A stretch of 64,000 bases of DNA, from contig WTGJ01000022.1 in NCBI GenBank assembly GCA_011523615.1, positions 1 to 64,000 on the forward strand, read 5' to 3'. Positions 1-8,336 of the stretch are shown here, in pieces (the stretch's first letter is position 1; the number at the start of each line of letters is the position of its first letter). The stretch comes from Chloroflexota bacterium (GTDB taxonomy: Bacteria > Chloroflexota > Anaerolineae > Aggregatilineales > Phototrophicaceae). The notes below the pieces were generated by a model that was not told the origin of the DNA, made no database searches, and worked only from the letters and a program-made list of their open reading frames with translations. The position numbers and the translations under genes are program-made.

Positions 1-12
1 CGCAAGAGCAAC

Positions 13-1773
13 ATGAAGTGGTATCGGATGGACCTCCATCTGCATACCCCCGCCTCAGACGACTACCAAGAACCGGACGCCACCATCCTCGATATCCTGC
101 GCAAAGCCGAATTCCGCGGGTTGGATATCATCGCCTTGACCGACCACAACTCGGTGCAGGGTTATGCCCGCATGCTGCAGGAAGTCGAGCAATTGCTCTT
201 CCTGGAACGCCTCGGCCGGCTGGAAGCGGAGGAAGCGGCGCGGCTGGCCGAATTCCAGCGCCTGAGCGACGCGCTGCTGGTGTTGCCGGGCTTTGAATTC
301 ACGGCGACTTTCGGCTTTCACGTGCTGGGCATCTTCGCGCCAGGGACGACGGTCAGTTTCCTGGAGCACCTGCTGCTCAGCCTCAACGTGCCGCCGGAAG
401 CGCTGCAGAAAGGTTCTTCGGTGGTGGGCGCTTCGGCGGATGTGCTGACGGCTTACCGCATGATCTACGAGGCGGGGGGGATCTGCATCGCGGCCCACGT
501 CAATTCGGCCCATGGCGTGGCGATGCGCGGCTCGGAATTCGGTGCGCTGGGCGGGCAGACGCGCATTGCCTACACGCAGGACCGCCACCTGCACGCGCTG
601 GAAGCCACCGATCTGGGGCGACGCGGCCGGTTCAGCACTTACCGCTTCTTCGATGGCACCAAACCCGAATATCCGCGCCGCATGCGCATCATCCAGGGTT
701 CGGATGCGCACCGCATCAACGCCGAAGAAAACGGCAACAAACGGGCCAACCTCGGCGTCGGCGACCGCGTCACCGAAGTGCTGCTGCCGGAGCGCAGCTT
801 CACGGCCTTGCTGGACTTATTCAACAGCAACGATTTCACCCGTTCGCGGCCCTATCGGGGTGACCAGCAGCCCTACGACCCGATTCAGGCCGCACGTGAG
901 CGGGGGGCAAACCTGGTCACCGCGTTCCACGATTCGGTCGCCAAGAAGGGCGGCAAGCGGCAGCAGATCATCACCGATGTCTGCGCGTTGGCCAACACGA
1001 ACGGCGGGCAGATCTTCGTGGGTTTGAGTGCGAATGCAGCGGAAAAGCCGCGCGGCGTGCAGCAAGCGGATCGCGTGTTGGGCGAATTGCGGCACGAGAT
1101 CAACCAGCAACTGACGCCGGCGCTGGCAGTCGAGTTGGATATCATGGAGCTGCAGCGCAAGCGCATCATCCGCATCCTTGTGCCGCGTGGCGAGGAGCGC
1201 CCTTACGCCATCGATCAGAATCAGTTTTACGTCCGCAGCGAAGCAGAGACGAACCTGGCGGTGCGCGATGAGATCGTCCGCCTGGCCCGGGAAAGCGCAG
1301 AGGCGGAGGGCGACGAAGCGGCGCTACCCACGCCGACGGCGCAGGTGAGGGCGGCCCCCGCGCCGGCCATCGCTGCGCGGAAGCCAGAGCGCGATCCGCT
1401 CGTGCCGCGGACCGGGGTGGAAATCGTGGGTAGTGAGCAGAGTGGGGGCAGCCAGCGTTTCATCCTGCGCGACCTGCGCAACGGCAGCGTGGTGAAAAAC
1501 GTGACGGAATCCTCGGCGCGGCGTTTGTGGCTTTACGCCATCCAGCAACGCTTGCAGCACCCGGTGGTGGCGGGTGAGGTGCAATGGCAGGGCGATCGAG
1601 GCCTGGTGCGGCGGCACGAGAAACAAGGCCACGTGCGCTATGACCTGGCGCTGCGCAGCAACGGCCAATTGCGCGTGTTTTACGGCGTTTCGGAAAGCGG
1701 GATGAGCGGTGCCTGGCAGCAATTTTTGACGCCGGAGAGCGAAAGCGAAGAATCAGAAGCTGCGGTTGGCTGA
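13..1773 (+). CDS. PHP-domain phosphoesterase fused to an AlbA/Schlafen-type domain
   Basis: 586 aa. The N-terminal half is a PHP (polymerase and histidinol phosphatase) metal-dependent phosphoesterase domain: HLHTP at residues 9-13, ALTDHNS near 41-47 and GSDAHR near 230 supply the expected metal ligands. From about residue 296 the protein changes to an AlbA_2/Schlafen-like (divergent AAA_4) domain, recognised by ALANTNGGQIFVGLS and the following RGVQQADRVL stretch; this domain is associated with nucleic-acid binding in transcriptional regulators and some defence proteins. The last 190 residues are Ala/Pro-rich and then a small unassigned domain. The ATG at 13 follows an AAGAGCAAC stretch, but upstream sequence is not available, so a longer form cannot be excluded. 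The combination suggests a nucleic-acid or nucleotide phosphoesterase; the substrate is not evident. Confidence 0.8.
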   Translation: MKWYRMDLHLHTPASDDYQEPDATILDILRKAEFRGLDIIALTDHNSVQGYARMLQEVEQLLFLERLGRLEAEEAARLAEFQRLSDALLVLPGFEFTATFGFHVLGIFAPGTTVSFLEHLLLSLNVPPEALQKGSSVVGASADVLTAYRMIYEAGGICIAAHVNSAHGVAMRGSEFGALGGQTRIAYTQDRHLHALEATDLGRRGRFSTYRFFDGTKPEYPRRMRIIQGSDAHRINAEENGNKRANLGVGDRVTEVLLPERSFTALLDLFNSNDFTRSRPYRGDQQPYDPIQAARERGANLVTAFHDSVAKKGGKRQQIITDVCALANTNGGQIFVGLSANAAEKPRGVQQADRVLGELRHEINQQLTPALAVELDIMELQRKRIIRILVPRGEERPYAIDQNQFYVRSEAETNLAVRDEIVRLARESAEAEGDEAALPTPTAQVRAAPAPAIAARKPERDPLVPRTGVEIVGSEQSGGSQRFILRDLRNGSVVKNVTESSARRLWLYAIQQRLQHPVVAGEVQWQGDRGLVRRHEKQGHVRYDLALRSNGQLRVFYGVSESGMSGAWQQFLTPESESEESEAAVG

Positions 1774-1815
1774 AGTAGGTGTTGCCGTGACGTGCCGTAG
1801 AGGTTGTGCGGCGTT

Positions 1816-2352
1816 TCAGGCACCTGTGAGCAAGCTGCGCAGCAATATGCCCAGCAGCAAGGTGAAGCCCCAGATGTAACTGCCCATGGCCGGGCGTTTT
1901 TGGGCGGTGATTTCTACGAAGGCGAAAAATGGGAGCGCCAGGACGGCGCCGAAGCCATAGATGATGTGTACGTCTTCGCCCGGTCGGCCGCCGAGGAACC
2001 AGAGCAGCGCGCCGAGCAGACCCTGGCTGGCGACCCAGAGGATGATGGCGTAGGTCAGCCGGCGGTACCAGGGGCGGACGTCACCGCGGTGCAGCAGGCC
2101 GATGTAACCGCCCACGAGAGCCATGACCAGGGCCAAGCCGAGCAAGAGGCGACCCAGTTCACGGTGGACGGCGCGCAGCACCGCGTACAAGGGTGCGCCG
2201 TCGGCTGCGCGCTCCCACAAGACGAAGGCGACGAAAGCGGCCATCGCCAGGGCGGCGATGCAATCATAGCGGTTGGGGGCGATGAAAAAGCGGATCTTGG
2301 CTGCAGGACGGCCGCGGCGGGGTGGGCGACCCTTACGAGGCAGGGGGCTCAC
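1816..2352 (-). CDS. Small multi-pass membrane protein, function unknown
   Basis: 178 aa from the GTG at 2352, which shares bases with the TGA of the upstream gene (GTGA overlap), so translational coupling is likely. After a basic N-terminus (about 15 Arg/Lys in the first 30 residues) there are about five hydrophobic segments (AALAMAAFVAFVLW, GLALVMALVGGYIGLL, YAIILWVASQGLLGALLWF, IIYGFGAVLALPFFAFV, YIWGFTLLLGILL). I do not recognise the family. It is the last gene of a minus-strand unit with a 7-TM protein and an adenine methyltransferase. A longer reading frame extends upstream to 2445, but that part overlaps the neighbour's coding end and is very Arg/Pro-rich, so the GTG is preferred. Confidence 0.65.
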   Translation of the reverse strand: MSPLPRKGRPPRRGRPAAKIRFFIAPNRYDCIAALAMAAFVAFVLWERAADGAPLYAVLRAVHRELGRLLLGLALVMALVGGYIGLLHRGDVRPWYRRLTYAIILWVASQGLLGALLWFLGGRPGEDVHIIYGFGAVLALPFFAFVEITAQKRPAMGSYIWGFTLLLGILLRSLLTGA

Positions 2353-3116
2353 ACGGGGCGTTCTGCTGCGCGCAGGGCAGGGGAAGGATTGGGTGCTTCC
2401 TGGCTGGCGACCAGGAAACCGCCGAAAATCAACACCACGCCACACATCTCGCCCAGGTACTTGAAAGAGGGGTCGCCCAGGCGCAGCATCAGGCCGCCGA
2501 AAGCGGGGAGCAGGCCGCCGAGGGCGATGAGCACGTTGCCATAGACGCGGTTGGGCAGGATTTGTTTGCGGCGGAAGAGGTGGGCAGAGTAAAGCGCGCC
2601 GCCGACCAGGGTGAGGGTGCCCCAGGAATTCATCACCGGTGAAAAGAAGCGCACGGTGCCGCTCATGCCGCCGCGCATGATGCCTGCGACCAATGCGCCG
2701 TCTTCGTCACGATGGTCTTTGAAGAGGGTCGTCATGTCGTGTCCTGCACGCCAGGCGTCGGCGTTGAATTCGGTGAAGAAGAGCGTCCAGGGCAGGGTCA
2801 TCGCGGCGACGAGCAGCAGGGCCATGTTCAAATTGCGGGCGATGCTGCCGCGGCGCCAGAGCAGGTAGACGGCGCCCTGTCCAAGCACCGGCGCCACCAT
2901 GATGGCGCCGCACCAATACCAGAGCGCGAAAGCGGTCGGATTCCAGACGAGGGCGAGGATGACCTGGCAGACGGTGCCGGTGGCGTAGAGGAGCAGGCCG
3001 AGGCCCCAAGCGAGCAGATGCGGCCGGCGCTTGTGCCGCCAACGCTGCAGCACCAGGAAGCAGCACACGCAGCTGAACAGCGCGCTGATGGCGGAAAGGG
3101 CGAAGGAAGCGCTCAT
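2349..3116 (-). CDS. Seven-helix membrane protein, function unknown
   Basis: 255 aa. The ATG at 3116 overlaps the TGA of the methyltransferase gene (ATGA). About seven hydrophobic helices span the whole length, starting with FALSAISALFSCVCCFLV and ending with MCGVVLIFGGFLVA. The organisation resembles small 7-TM sensory or carrier-like proteins, but no signature residue is recognised. The same frame stays open to 3953; that upstream part is antisense to the methyltransferase and is His/Arg/Pro-rich, so it is not coding. The gene sits between the methyltransferase and a second membrane protein, both joined by 4-base overlaps. Confidence 0.72.
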   Translation of the reverse strand: MSASFALSAISALFSCVCCFLVLQRWRHKRRPHLLAWGLGLLLYATGTVCQVILALVWNPTAFALWYWCGAIMVAPVLGQGAVYLLWRRGSIARNLNMALLLVAAMTLPWTLFFTEFNADAWRAGHDMTTLFKDHRDEDGALVAGIMRGGMSGTVRFFSPVMNSWGTLTLVGGALYSAHLFRRKQILPNRVYGNVLIALGGLLPAFGGLMLRLGDPSFKYLGEMCGVVLIFGGFLVASQEAPNPSPALRAAERPV

Positions 3117-4270
3117 GGGTTTGGTTTGCGATGTCGCGGTTCGCGGCGCAATTGGCGGCGGAGTTGGTCCAATTTTTGCCATTGTCCTTGCGGATCCAGG
3201 TAACGCCAGTGCATCCAGCCGTTGCAGGCGGGGGTTCCTTTCAAGCGTGCGCCGAGCTGGTGGATCGAGCCGCGTTCGTCGCCGACTTGCAGCTGGCCGT
3301 CGGGCAAGATGGTCGCTTCGTGTGGCGGGTGATCGAGGAAGAGGGCCTGCCCGGCGCGCAGCAGACCGGCTTCCAGCAGTTGCGGGAAGGGGATGCGGGG
3401 CGGGGGGCGGGTCTCGTGCAGGAGCGGGTGGTTTTCCAGCAGTGGGGTGATGCCAGCGATGCGCTTGGCGGCGATGGCGAGGTAGGCGGGGTCTTTCTCG
3501 ATGCCCAGCCAGCGGCGGTGGGTGCGTTTGGCGACGACGGCGGTGGTGCCGGTGCCGAGGAAGGGATCGAGCACGAGGTCGCCGCGTCGGCTGCTGCTGA
3601 GGATGATGCGCGTGAGCAGTTCTTCGGGTTTTTGGGTGGCGTGCAGTTTGCGGCCCTGCGCATCTTTGAGCCGTTCTTTGCCGCCACAGGCGGGGATGCG
3701 CCAGACCGAACCGAGTTGTTTGCCGGGGCGAAAATCGTTGAATTGTTTGGCGACGTGGTGGCGGAAGGTTTTGCTGCCGCGTTCCATTTTTTGGGCCCAG
3801 ATGATGAATTCGACATCGTTTTTGAGGCGTGTGCCGCTGAAATTGGGCATGGCATTGGGTTTGTACCAGGTGATGGTATTGAGGAGCCAGAAACCGAGGT
3901 CCTGCAACAGGCGGCCGATGCGGAAAATGTTGTGATAGGTGCCACTGACCCACAGGGAAGAGCGGCGTTTCATCAGCGGTCGAAGTGCGGAAAGCCAGGC
4001 TTCGGTGAACTCGTCATAGGTGGCGAAATCGCCCAGCTCGTCCCATTCTTTGGCCGAGCGATCGACCATGGTCAGGTTGGGGCGCCAGAGGTCGTTTTTG
4101 AGTTGCAGGTTGTAGGGGGGGTCGGCGAAGACCAGATCGACGGAAGCTGGCGGCAGAGTCTTCAGGACGCGGAGGGCATCGCCGAGGATCAGGGGGTCTT
4201 CCGGCAAAGGCTGCGCTGAGGGGTTCCGTTTGCGCGGTTTCTGATTGGGGGGAAGGGTTTGCTCATCCAT
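3113..4270 (-). CDS. CcrM/HinfI-like DNA adenine-N6 methyltransferase with C-terminal RAMA domain
   Basis: 385 aa. It transfers a methyl group from S-adenosylmethionine to adenine in DNA. The catalytic DPPYNL motif is near residue 50 and the SAM-binding motif DPFLGTGTT near 237, the beta-class order seen in CcrM and M.HinfI. The last 90 residues form a RAMA-type domain (GSIHQLG, CNGWMHWRY, then basic residues), as in CcrM, where it helps DNA recognition. By family the likely target is GANTC, but specificity is inferred. No restriction gene is adjacent, so it looks like an orphan, possibly regulatory enzyme. It is followed by two membrane-protein genes through ATGA/GTGA overlaps, which is an unusual partnership. 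Confidence 0.9.
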   Translation of the reverse strand: MDEQTLPPNQKPRKRNPSAQPLPEDPLILGDALRVLKTLPPASVDLVFADPPYNLQLKNDLWRPNLTMVDRSAKEWDELGDFATYDEFTEAWLSALRPLMKRRSSLWVSGTYHNIFRIGRLLQDLGFWLLNTITWYKPNAMPNFSGTRLKNDVEFIIWAQKMERGSKTFRHHVAKQFNDFRPGKQLGSVWRIPACGGKERLKDAQGRKLHATQKPEELLTRIILSSSRRGDLVLDPFLGTGTTAVVAKRTHRRWLGIEKDPAYLAIAAKRIAGITPLLENHPLLHETRPPPRIPFPQLLEAGLLRAGQALFLDHPPHEATILPDGQLQVGDERGSIHQLGARLKGTPACNGWMHWRYLDPQGQWQKLDQLRRQLRREPRHRKPNP

Positions 4271-4341
4271 GGCGTTGCGCCTCTATCCCCTATTGTAGCG
4301 GAGGAGGGGTAGCCCGCCCGGCAATGGGCCGGAAAGGGCGC

Positions 4342-5496
4342 TCAGGATGGGTCGGTGGCTTGGTGAGCTTCGCGGTACGCGGCGAGGGTTTTGCGGGCGA
4401 CCGTGCGCCAGCTGAAATGCGTGGCGCGGGCCAGGCCGCGGTTGCGGAGGCTATCGCGCAGGGGAGGTTGGTTCAGGATGGCCAGCATCGCACCGCCCAT
4501 TTCACGGGCGTTATCGGTCAGGAAAGCGGCATCGTCGGCCAGTTCGCGAAAGACGGCGATGTTGTTGGCGACGACCGGGGTGCCGCATTGCATCGCTTCC
4601 AGGAGCATCAGGCCGAAGCCTTCATACATGCTGGGAAAGGCGAAGAGGGTGGCTTGACGGTAGAGAGCGGGCAAGTCGCTTTCGGCGATGGGGCCGGGCC
4701 AATGCACTTGATCGGCGATGCCCAACTCGTCAGCCAGGGTGGGCAAATCGGGCGGCTCACCCCGGCGGCGCTTCGGCGGCCTTTTTCCGGCGAGCACGAG
4801 AGGCACTTCATCGTCGAGAGCGCGGGCGACGTAAGAATAGGCTTCCAGCAGCAGGCGAACCTGTTTGTGGTAGTCATAACCACCCAGGTAGAGGATGAAG
4901 CGATCGGGGGGCAGGTCGTATCGTTGGCGCAGGCTTTGCCCTTCATCGGCGGTGGCGCGCGGATGGAAGGAGCGGTCGGCGGCGATCGGGATGGTGCGGA
5001 TGCGCGTTGCGGGAATGGCGAGATGTTCGCGGATGTCTGCGGCTGCCGCCTCTGAATCGGTGAGCAGCAGGTCGGCGCCGCGGGCGGCCGCGCTGACCAG
5101 GGCGACGTAGAAGCGTTGGCGCAGGTGGCGGCGGTACTGGGGCAGGACGAGGGCGAGCACATCATGGACGGTGCAGATGAGCGGTACCGGGCAACGCAGA
5201 GGAGGGCCCCAGTAGGGGACGTGGGCCAGATCCGCACCGCAATCCGCGACCCGGGCGGGGAAACTGTGCTGCTCGAAGATCAGTTTGCCGAGGGCGCCGC
5301 CGGGGCCGCGGGTGGGGATGGCGGCGATTTCGGCGGGGAGATCCAGTGGGGGATTTTGCCCGGGTGGCAGAATCAGGGAGAGGCGCAGGTTGGCTTCTTC
5401 CCGCAGGAGGGCGGGCAATAGTTGGCGCAGGTAGCGGCCGCTGCCGGTGTGGGGCTGCGCGGCGAACCAGCCGTTGATGGCGATGTGCAGGGGCAT
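4342..5496 (-). CDS. GT4-type glycosyltransferase
   Basis: 384 aa, full length for the family. The N-terminal Rossmann half begins with HIAINGWF and a GSGRYLRQLLPAL loop; the C-terminal half carries the nucleotide-sugar EX7E motif in SMYEGFGLMLLEAMQCGTPV (about residues 300-320). The ILYLGGYDYHKQVRLLLEAY segment is the usual start of the second domain. It probably builds cell-surface polysaccharide or glycolipid; donor and acceptor are unknown. It stands alone on the minus strand, 71 bases upstream of the methyltransferase operon and 48 bases downstream of the Dam-type gene. Confidence 0.9.
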   Translation of the reverse strand: MPLHIAINGWFAAQPHTGSGRYLRQLLPALLREEANLRLSLILPPGQNPPLDLPAEIAAIPTRGPGGALGKLIFEQHSFPARVADCGADLAHVPYWGPPLRCPVPLICTVHDVLALVLPQYRRHLRQRFYVALVSAAARGADLLLTDSEAAAADIREHLAIPATRIRTIPIAADRSFHPRATADEGQSLRQRYDLPPDRFILYLGGYDYHKQVRLLLEAYSYVARALDDEVPLVLAGKRPPKRRRGEPPDLPTLADELGIADQVHWPGPIAESDLPALYRQATLFAFPSMYEGFGLMLLEAMQCGTPVVANNIAVFRELADDAAFLTDNAREMGGAMLAILNQPPLRDSLRNRGLARATHFSWRTVARKTLAAYREAHQATDPS

Positions 5497-5544
5497 GGGG
5501 GGATTGTAGCGTGGGGGCTGCGGTGGCGAGCTTCAACTGTGGGC

Positions 5545-6351
5545 TCAGTAGTTGCGGATGAAGAGTTCTGCACCGCGGGCGGCGCGCCGGCCGTTGACGT
5601 TGTTCATGCCATAGGGCATCGACCAGGATGTGATCTCTGCGAAGCGGAACAGGTGGCGGATGTAAGAGCTGTCGTCGTACGTGATCAGCCAGCGGTGCGG
5701 GCACTGGCGCATTCGATCGGCGAAACGTTCGTGGTCGAATTGGGGATGAAGCGCACCGCGGGCGCCATACAAGCGCGAATGCTGGGTGGAATGGTAGGGT
5801 GGATCGAGGAACAGGAAGACATCCTCGCCGGTGGCGAAGAGCGCGCGCTCATAGTCTTCGGCGCAGATGCGAACCCCACGGAGCAAAGGGGGCAGTTGCT
5901 GGAGCCGCGCCAGGGAAGACGGGGTGAAACGTTGCTCGAAGGCGTGTTGGGAATAGCCCCCCGCTTCGGTGGCGCCGGAGAAGCTGATGCGGTTCAGGAT
6001 GAAGAAGCGTGCCGCACGCTCGATTTCGTCGTTGGGCTGAGTGGATCGGAGGTGTTGATGCAAGGCGCGGCCGTGAGGGAAACGCGCGCGCAGGGAGCGA
6101 ATGGCCTGGCATAATTCGGCATTGGCATCACGCGCCGAGCGCCAGAAGCAGATCAATTCGGCATACAAGTCGCTCAGCTGAAAGAGTTGGATGGCATCGG
6201 GGTGCGCTTGCTTGACGGCCAGGAAGACCGAACCGCCACCGAGGAAAGGCTCCCGATATTCTGCGATGCCGGGTGGTAAGAGTTTGAGGATCCTGGTAGC
6301 GGCGCGGGATTTCCCGCCCGGGTAACGGAGCGGACTGCGGACGCGGGCCAT
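5545..6351 (-). CDS. Dam-family (D12 class) DNA adenine methyltransferase
   Basis: 268 aa. RYPGGKSRAATRILKLLP at residues 9-26 is the N-terminal SAM-binding motif of the D12/Dam class, followed by REPFLGGGSVFL; the catalytic motif is FLDPPYHSTQH near residue 180. Length matches Dam (about 270 aa). A C-terminal ITYDDSSYIRHLF...YGMNN pattern is also typical. The target (GATC or another short site) cannot be read from the sequence. No cognate nuclease is next to it. It lies within 2.5 kb of the CcrM-like enzyme, so two apparently orphan adenine methylases occur close together. Confidence 0.9.
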   Translation of the reverse strand: MARVRSPLRYPGGKSRAATRILKLLPPGIAEYREPFLGGGSVFLAVKQAHPDAIQLFQLSDLYAELICFWRSARDANAELCQAIRSLRARFPHGRALHQHLRSTQPNDEIERAARFFILNRISFSGATEAGGYSQHAFEQRFTPSSLARLQQLPPLLRGVRICAEDYERALFATGEDVFLFLDPPYHSTQHSRLYGARGALHPQFDHERFADRMRQCPHRWLITYDDSSYIRHLFRFAEITSWSMPYGMNNVNGRRAARGAELFIRNY

Positions 6352-6421
6352 AGTGGGAGTCTAGCAGAGCGCGGCGTGGCCGGCCGCTATACTGCCCTCA
6401 TTGCGGAGAATAGGGGTACAT

Positions 6422-7594
6422 ATGACGGCGAAACAGCAGATCCTCATCGTCGGTGGCGGCATCATGGGTGTGACGGCGGCGCTGGAATTGCGGCGGCGGT
6501 CGCATGAAGTCACTTTGATCGACCCAGGGCCGCTGCCGCATCCGGAGGCATCGAGCACTGACATCAGCAAGATGATCCGCATGGATTACGGCAGCGATGA
6601 ACTGTATATGGATTGGATGGAAGAGGCTTTCCCGCGCTGGCACGAATGGAATGAGCTTTGGGGCGAGGAACTCTACCACGAAGATGGTTTCGTCATCATG
6701 ACGCGCGAAGAGATGCGATCAGGCGAGTTCGAGTATGACAGTTTCCGGAAGTTGCAGCAGCGTGGTCATCAGCCGGAGCGGCTGGATTCGCAGGCCTTGG
6801 CAGCGCGATTCCCGGCCTGGAATGCGGCGCTTTATGTCGATGGCTATTACAACGCGCGGGCTGGTTGGGCGGAGAGCGGGCGGGTGCTGACCCGGCTCAT
6901 TGACGCAGCGCGTGCGGCCGGGGTGCGGCTCCGTGAGGGGGTGGCGATGCGGGAGTTGCTGCTGGATGATGCGCGCGTGCGGGGGGTGGTGTTGAGCGAC
7001 GGCGCTGCCCTGCGAGCGGATGCCGTGATCGTCGCCGCGGGCGCCTGGACGCCGGTGTTGTTGCCGCATCTGGCGGAGGTGATGTGGGTGGTCGGGCAAC
7101 CGGTGATGCATTTTCGCCCGGCGGAACCGGCGCTCTTCGCGCTGCCGAATTTCACCGGCTTTGCGGCGGATATCAGCAACACGGGCTGGTATGGCTTTCC
7201 CTTGCACCAGGGCGTGGTGAAGATCGCCAACCATGGCGAGGGGCAGCGCTTGGATCCGCGGGGCACGAAGGAGGTTCAGGCGGGGGAAGAAGCCCGTTTT
7301 CGGGAATTCCTGCGTGAGACGTTCCCGGCGTTGGCGGATGCGCCTTGCGTCCAGCAGCGGCTTTGTTTGTATTGCGACACCTGGGATGGTCATTTTTGGG
7401 TCGATTGGGACCGAGAAATACCCGGTCTACTGGTCGCGACGGGGGGCAGCGGACACGCGTTTAAGTTTGCGCCGGTGTTGGGCGAGTTGATCGCGGATGT
7501 GCTGGAGGGGCGGGAGAACCGTTTTGCGGCGCGGTTCGCCTGGCGCGAGCGCGGGGAGTTGGGGAAAGAGGATGCGCGGTTTTGGGAGGGGTGA
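6422..7594 (+). CDS. FAD-dependent amine oxidase (DAO / monomeric sarcosine oxidase-like)
   Basis: 390 aa from the ATG at 6422, which is preceded by GGAG and GGGG stretches; an earlier in-frame start at 6401 would add only seven residues. The dinucleotide-binding motif ILIVGGGIMGVTAALELRR lies at the N-terminus, and the C-terminal LLVATGGSGHAFKFAP is the FAD-contacting signature of the sarcosine oxidase/N-methyltryptophan oxidase group. These enzymes oxidise secondary or tertiary amines to imines with O2, releasing H2O2. Whether the covalent-flavin cysteine is present is uncertain (a candidate is in RLCLYCDTWDGHF). It appears to be a single-gene unit. Confidence 0.85.
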   Translation: MTAKQQILIVGGGIMGVTAALELRRRSHEVTLIDPGPLPHPEASSTDISKMIRMDYGSDELYMDWMEEAFPRWHEWNELWGEELYHEDGFVIMTREEMRSGEFEYDSFRKLQQRGHQPERLDSQALAARFPAWNAALYVDGYYNARAGWAESGRVLTRLIDAARAAGVRLREGVAMRELLLDDARVRGVVLSDGAALRADAVIVAAGAWTPVLLPHLAEVMWVVGQPVMHFRPAEPALFALPNFTGFAADISNTGWYGFPLHQGVVKIANHGEGQRLDPRGTKEVQAGEEARFREFLRETFPALADAPCVQQRLCLYCDTWDGHFWVDWDREIPGLLVATGGSGHAFKFAPVLGELIADVLEGRENRFAARFAWRERGELGKEDARFWEG

Positions 7595-7628
7595 GGGCAT
7601 ACTTCGAATGAGGTGTTTCTTGCTAATA

Positions 7629-7645
7629 TCTAGAGTGATTCTAGA
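7629..7645. promoter_or_regulatory. Palindromic site upstream of the DUF6941-HicAB operon
   Basis: Two TCTAGA hexamers (7629-7634 and 7640-7645) separated by five bases lie 15 bases before the first gene of the HicAB unit and just upstream of its GAGGAAT ribosome site. HicB-type antitoxins usually repress their own operon through such inverted repeats, so this is a candidate operator. The role is inferred. Confidence 0.5.
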
Positions 7646-7659
7646 CGAGGAATAATAGG

Positions 7660-8067
7660 ATGCAGGTTAAATTATTTCTTCTGGCCGATTTTGCCAACCG
7701 AGACGCTGCAGGGAAAGAAAATATATTGGGTGTCTTTAGTAGGATTAACTCGCCTTCTTTCCCATATACACATGAGGCTATGTACTTGGTGATTCGGCTG
7801 GTAGCAGAATTGGGAGAAATGGCGGATAAGAGACGGCTGAGGGTGGTTTTCTGCGATGAAGATGGTGCTGAATTGGCCAATATGGAGGCAGATTTTGAAG
7901 TACCGTTATCTGAACAGGGTATTCGTCCAGAAATGTCGTTCATTCTGATTTTGCGTGAGTTGGAATTAACCAAACCAGGCAGCTATGAATTCCGTCTCTA
8001 TATCGAAAAAGATCAGAAAGCCACATTGCCACTGGAGGTTAGGCCAATACATGAGCAAAGGCCATAG
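7660..8067 (+). CDS. DUF6941-like protein, first gene of HicAB operon
   Basis: 135 aa. It begins MQVKLFLLADFANRDAAGKENILGVF, the characteristic opening of the DUF6941 family (a predicted beta-sandwich of unknown function), with the C-terminal GSYEFRLYIE...LPLEV strand pattern. The stop codon touches the start region of the hicA gene, so the three genes are probably one transcript. Base composition drops clearly here compared with both flanks (more A/T, more Lys and Asn), suggesting that the genes from 7.6 to 8.7 kb arrived together by transfer. Whether this protein takes part in toxin-antitoxin function is unknown. Confidence 0.75.
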   Translation: MQVKLFLLADFANRDAAGKENILGVFSRINSPSFPYTHEAMYLVIRLVAELGEMADKRRLRVVFCDEDGAELANMEADFEVPLSEQGIRPEMSFILILRELELTKPGSYEFRLYIEKDQKATLPLEVRPIHEQRP

Positions 8068-8069
8068 TG

Positions 8070-8333
8070 ATGTCCGAGTTACCGGATGAATATCATGATG
8101 CTAAGAATTCGCAGACAGGGTGGAAAAGACGTAAACTGATTTCACTATTAGAGAAATGCGGCTTCATTCGTGAAGAGGGTGGAAAACACACTAAAATGTA
8201 CCATCCAGATACTCCGGCTGATTATCAAGAGAGTGTAATAACAATTCCAAGAGGGTCAAAGGAGCTAAAACCGATATATGTAAAAAAAGCTGTAAGAATG
8301 ATTGAAAGAACGATCAAGAAAGGGCAGGAATAA
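8070..8333 (+). CDS. hicA: HicA-family mRNA interferase toxin
   Basis: 87 aa from the ATG at 8070; a GTG at 8067 is an alternative that overlaps the previous stop. LISLLEKCGFIREEGGKHTKMYHP is the HicA fold signature, a small double-stranded-RNA-binding-like domain whose conserved His (in GKHTKMYH) is catalytic in known members; VITIPRGSKELKPIYVKKAVRMI completes it. It would cleave mRNA when freed from its antitoxin. It is followed after 3 bases by the hicB gene, the usual toxin-first order. Confidence 0.8.
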   Translation: MSELPDEYHDAKNSQTGWKRRKLISLLEKCGFIREEGGKHTKMYHPDTPADYQESVITIPRGSKELKPIYVKKAVRMIERTIKKGQE

Positions 8334-8336
8334 CCC

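Noticed and set aside
2349-3953. A 534-codon open frame on the minus strand
   Set aside because: Only its last 255 codons are a real membrane protein; the upstream part is antisense-frame noise inside the methyltransferase gene, rich in His, Arg and Pro.
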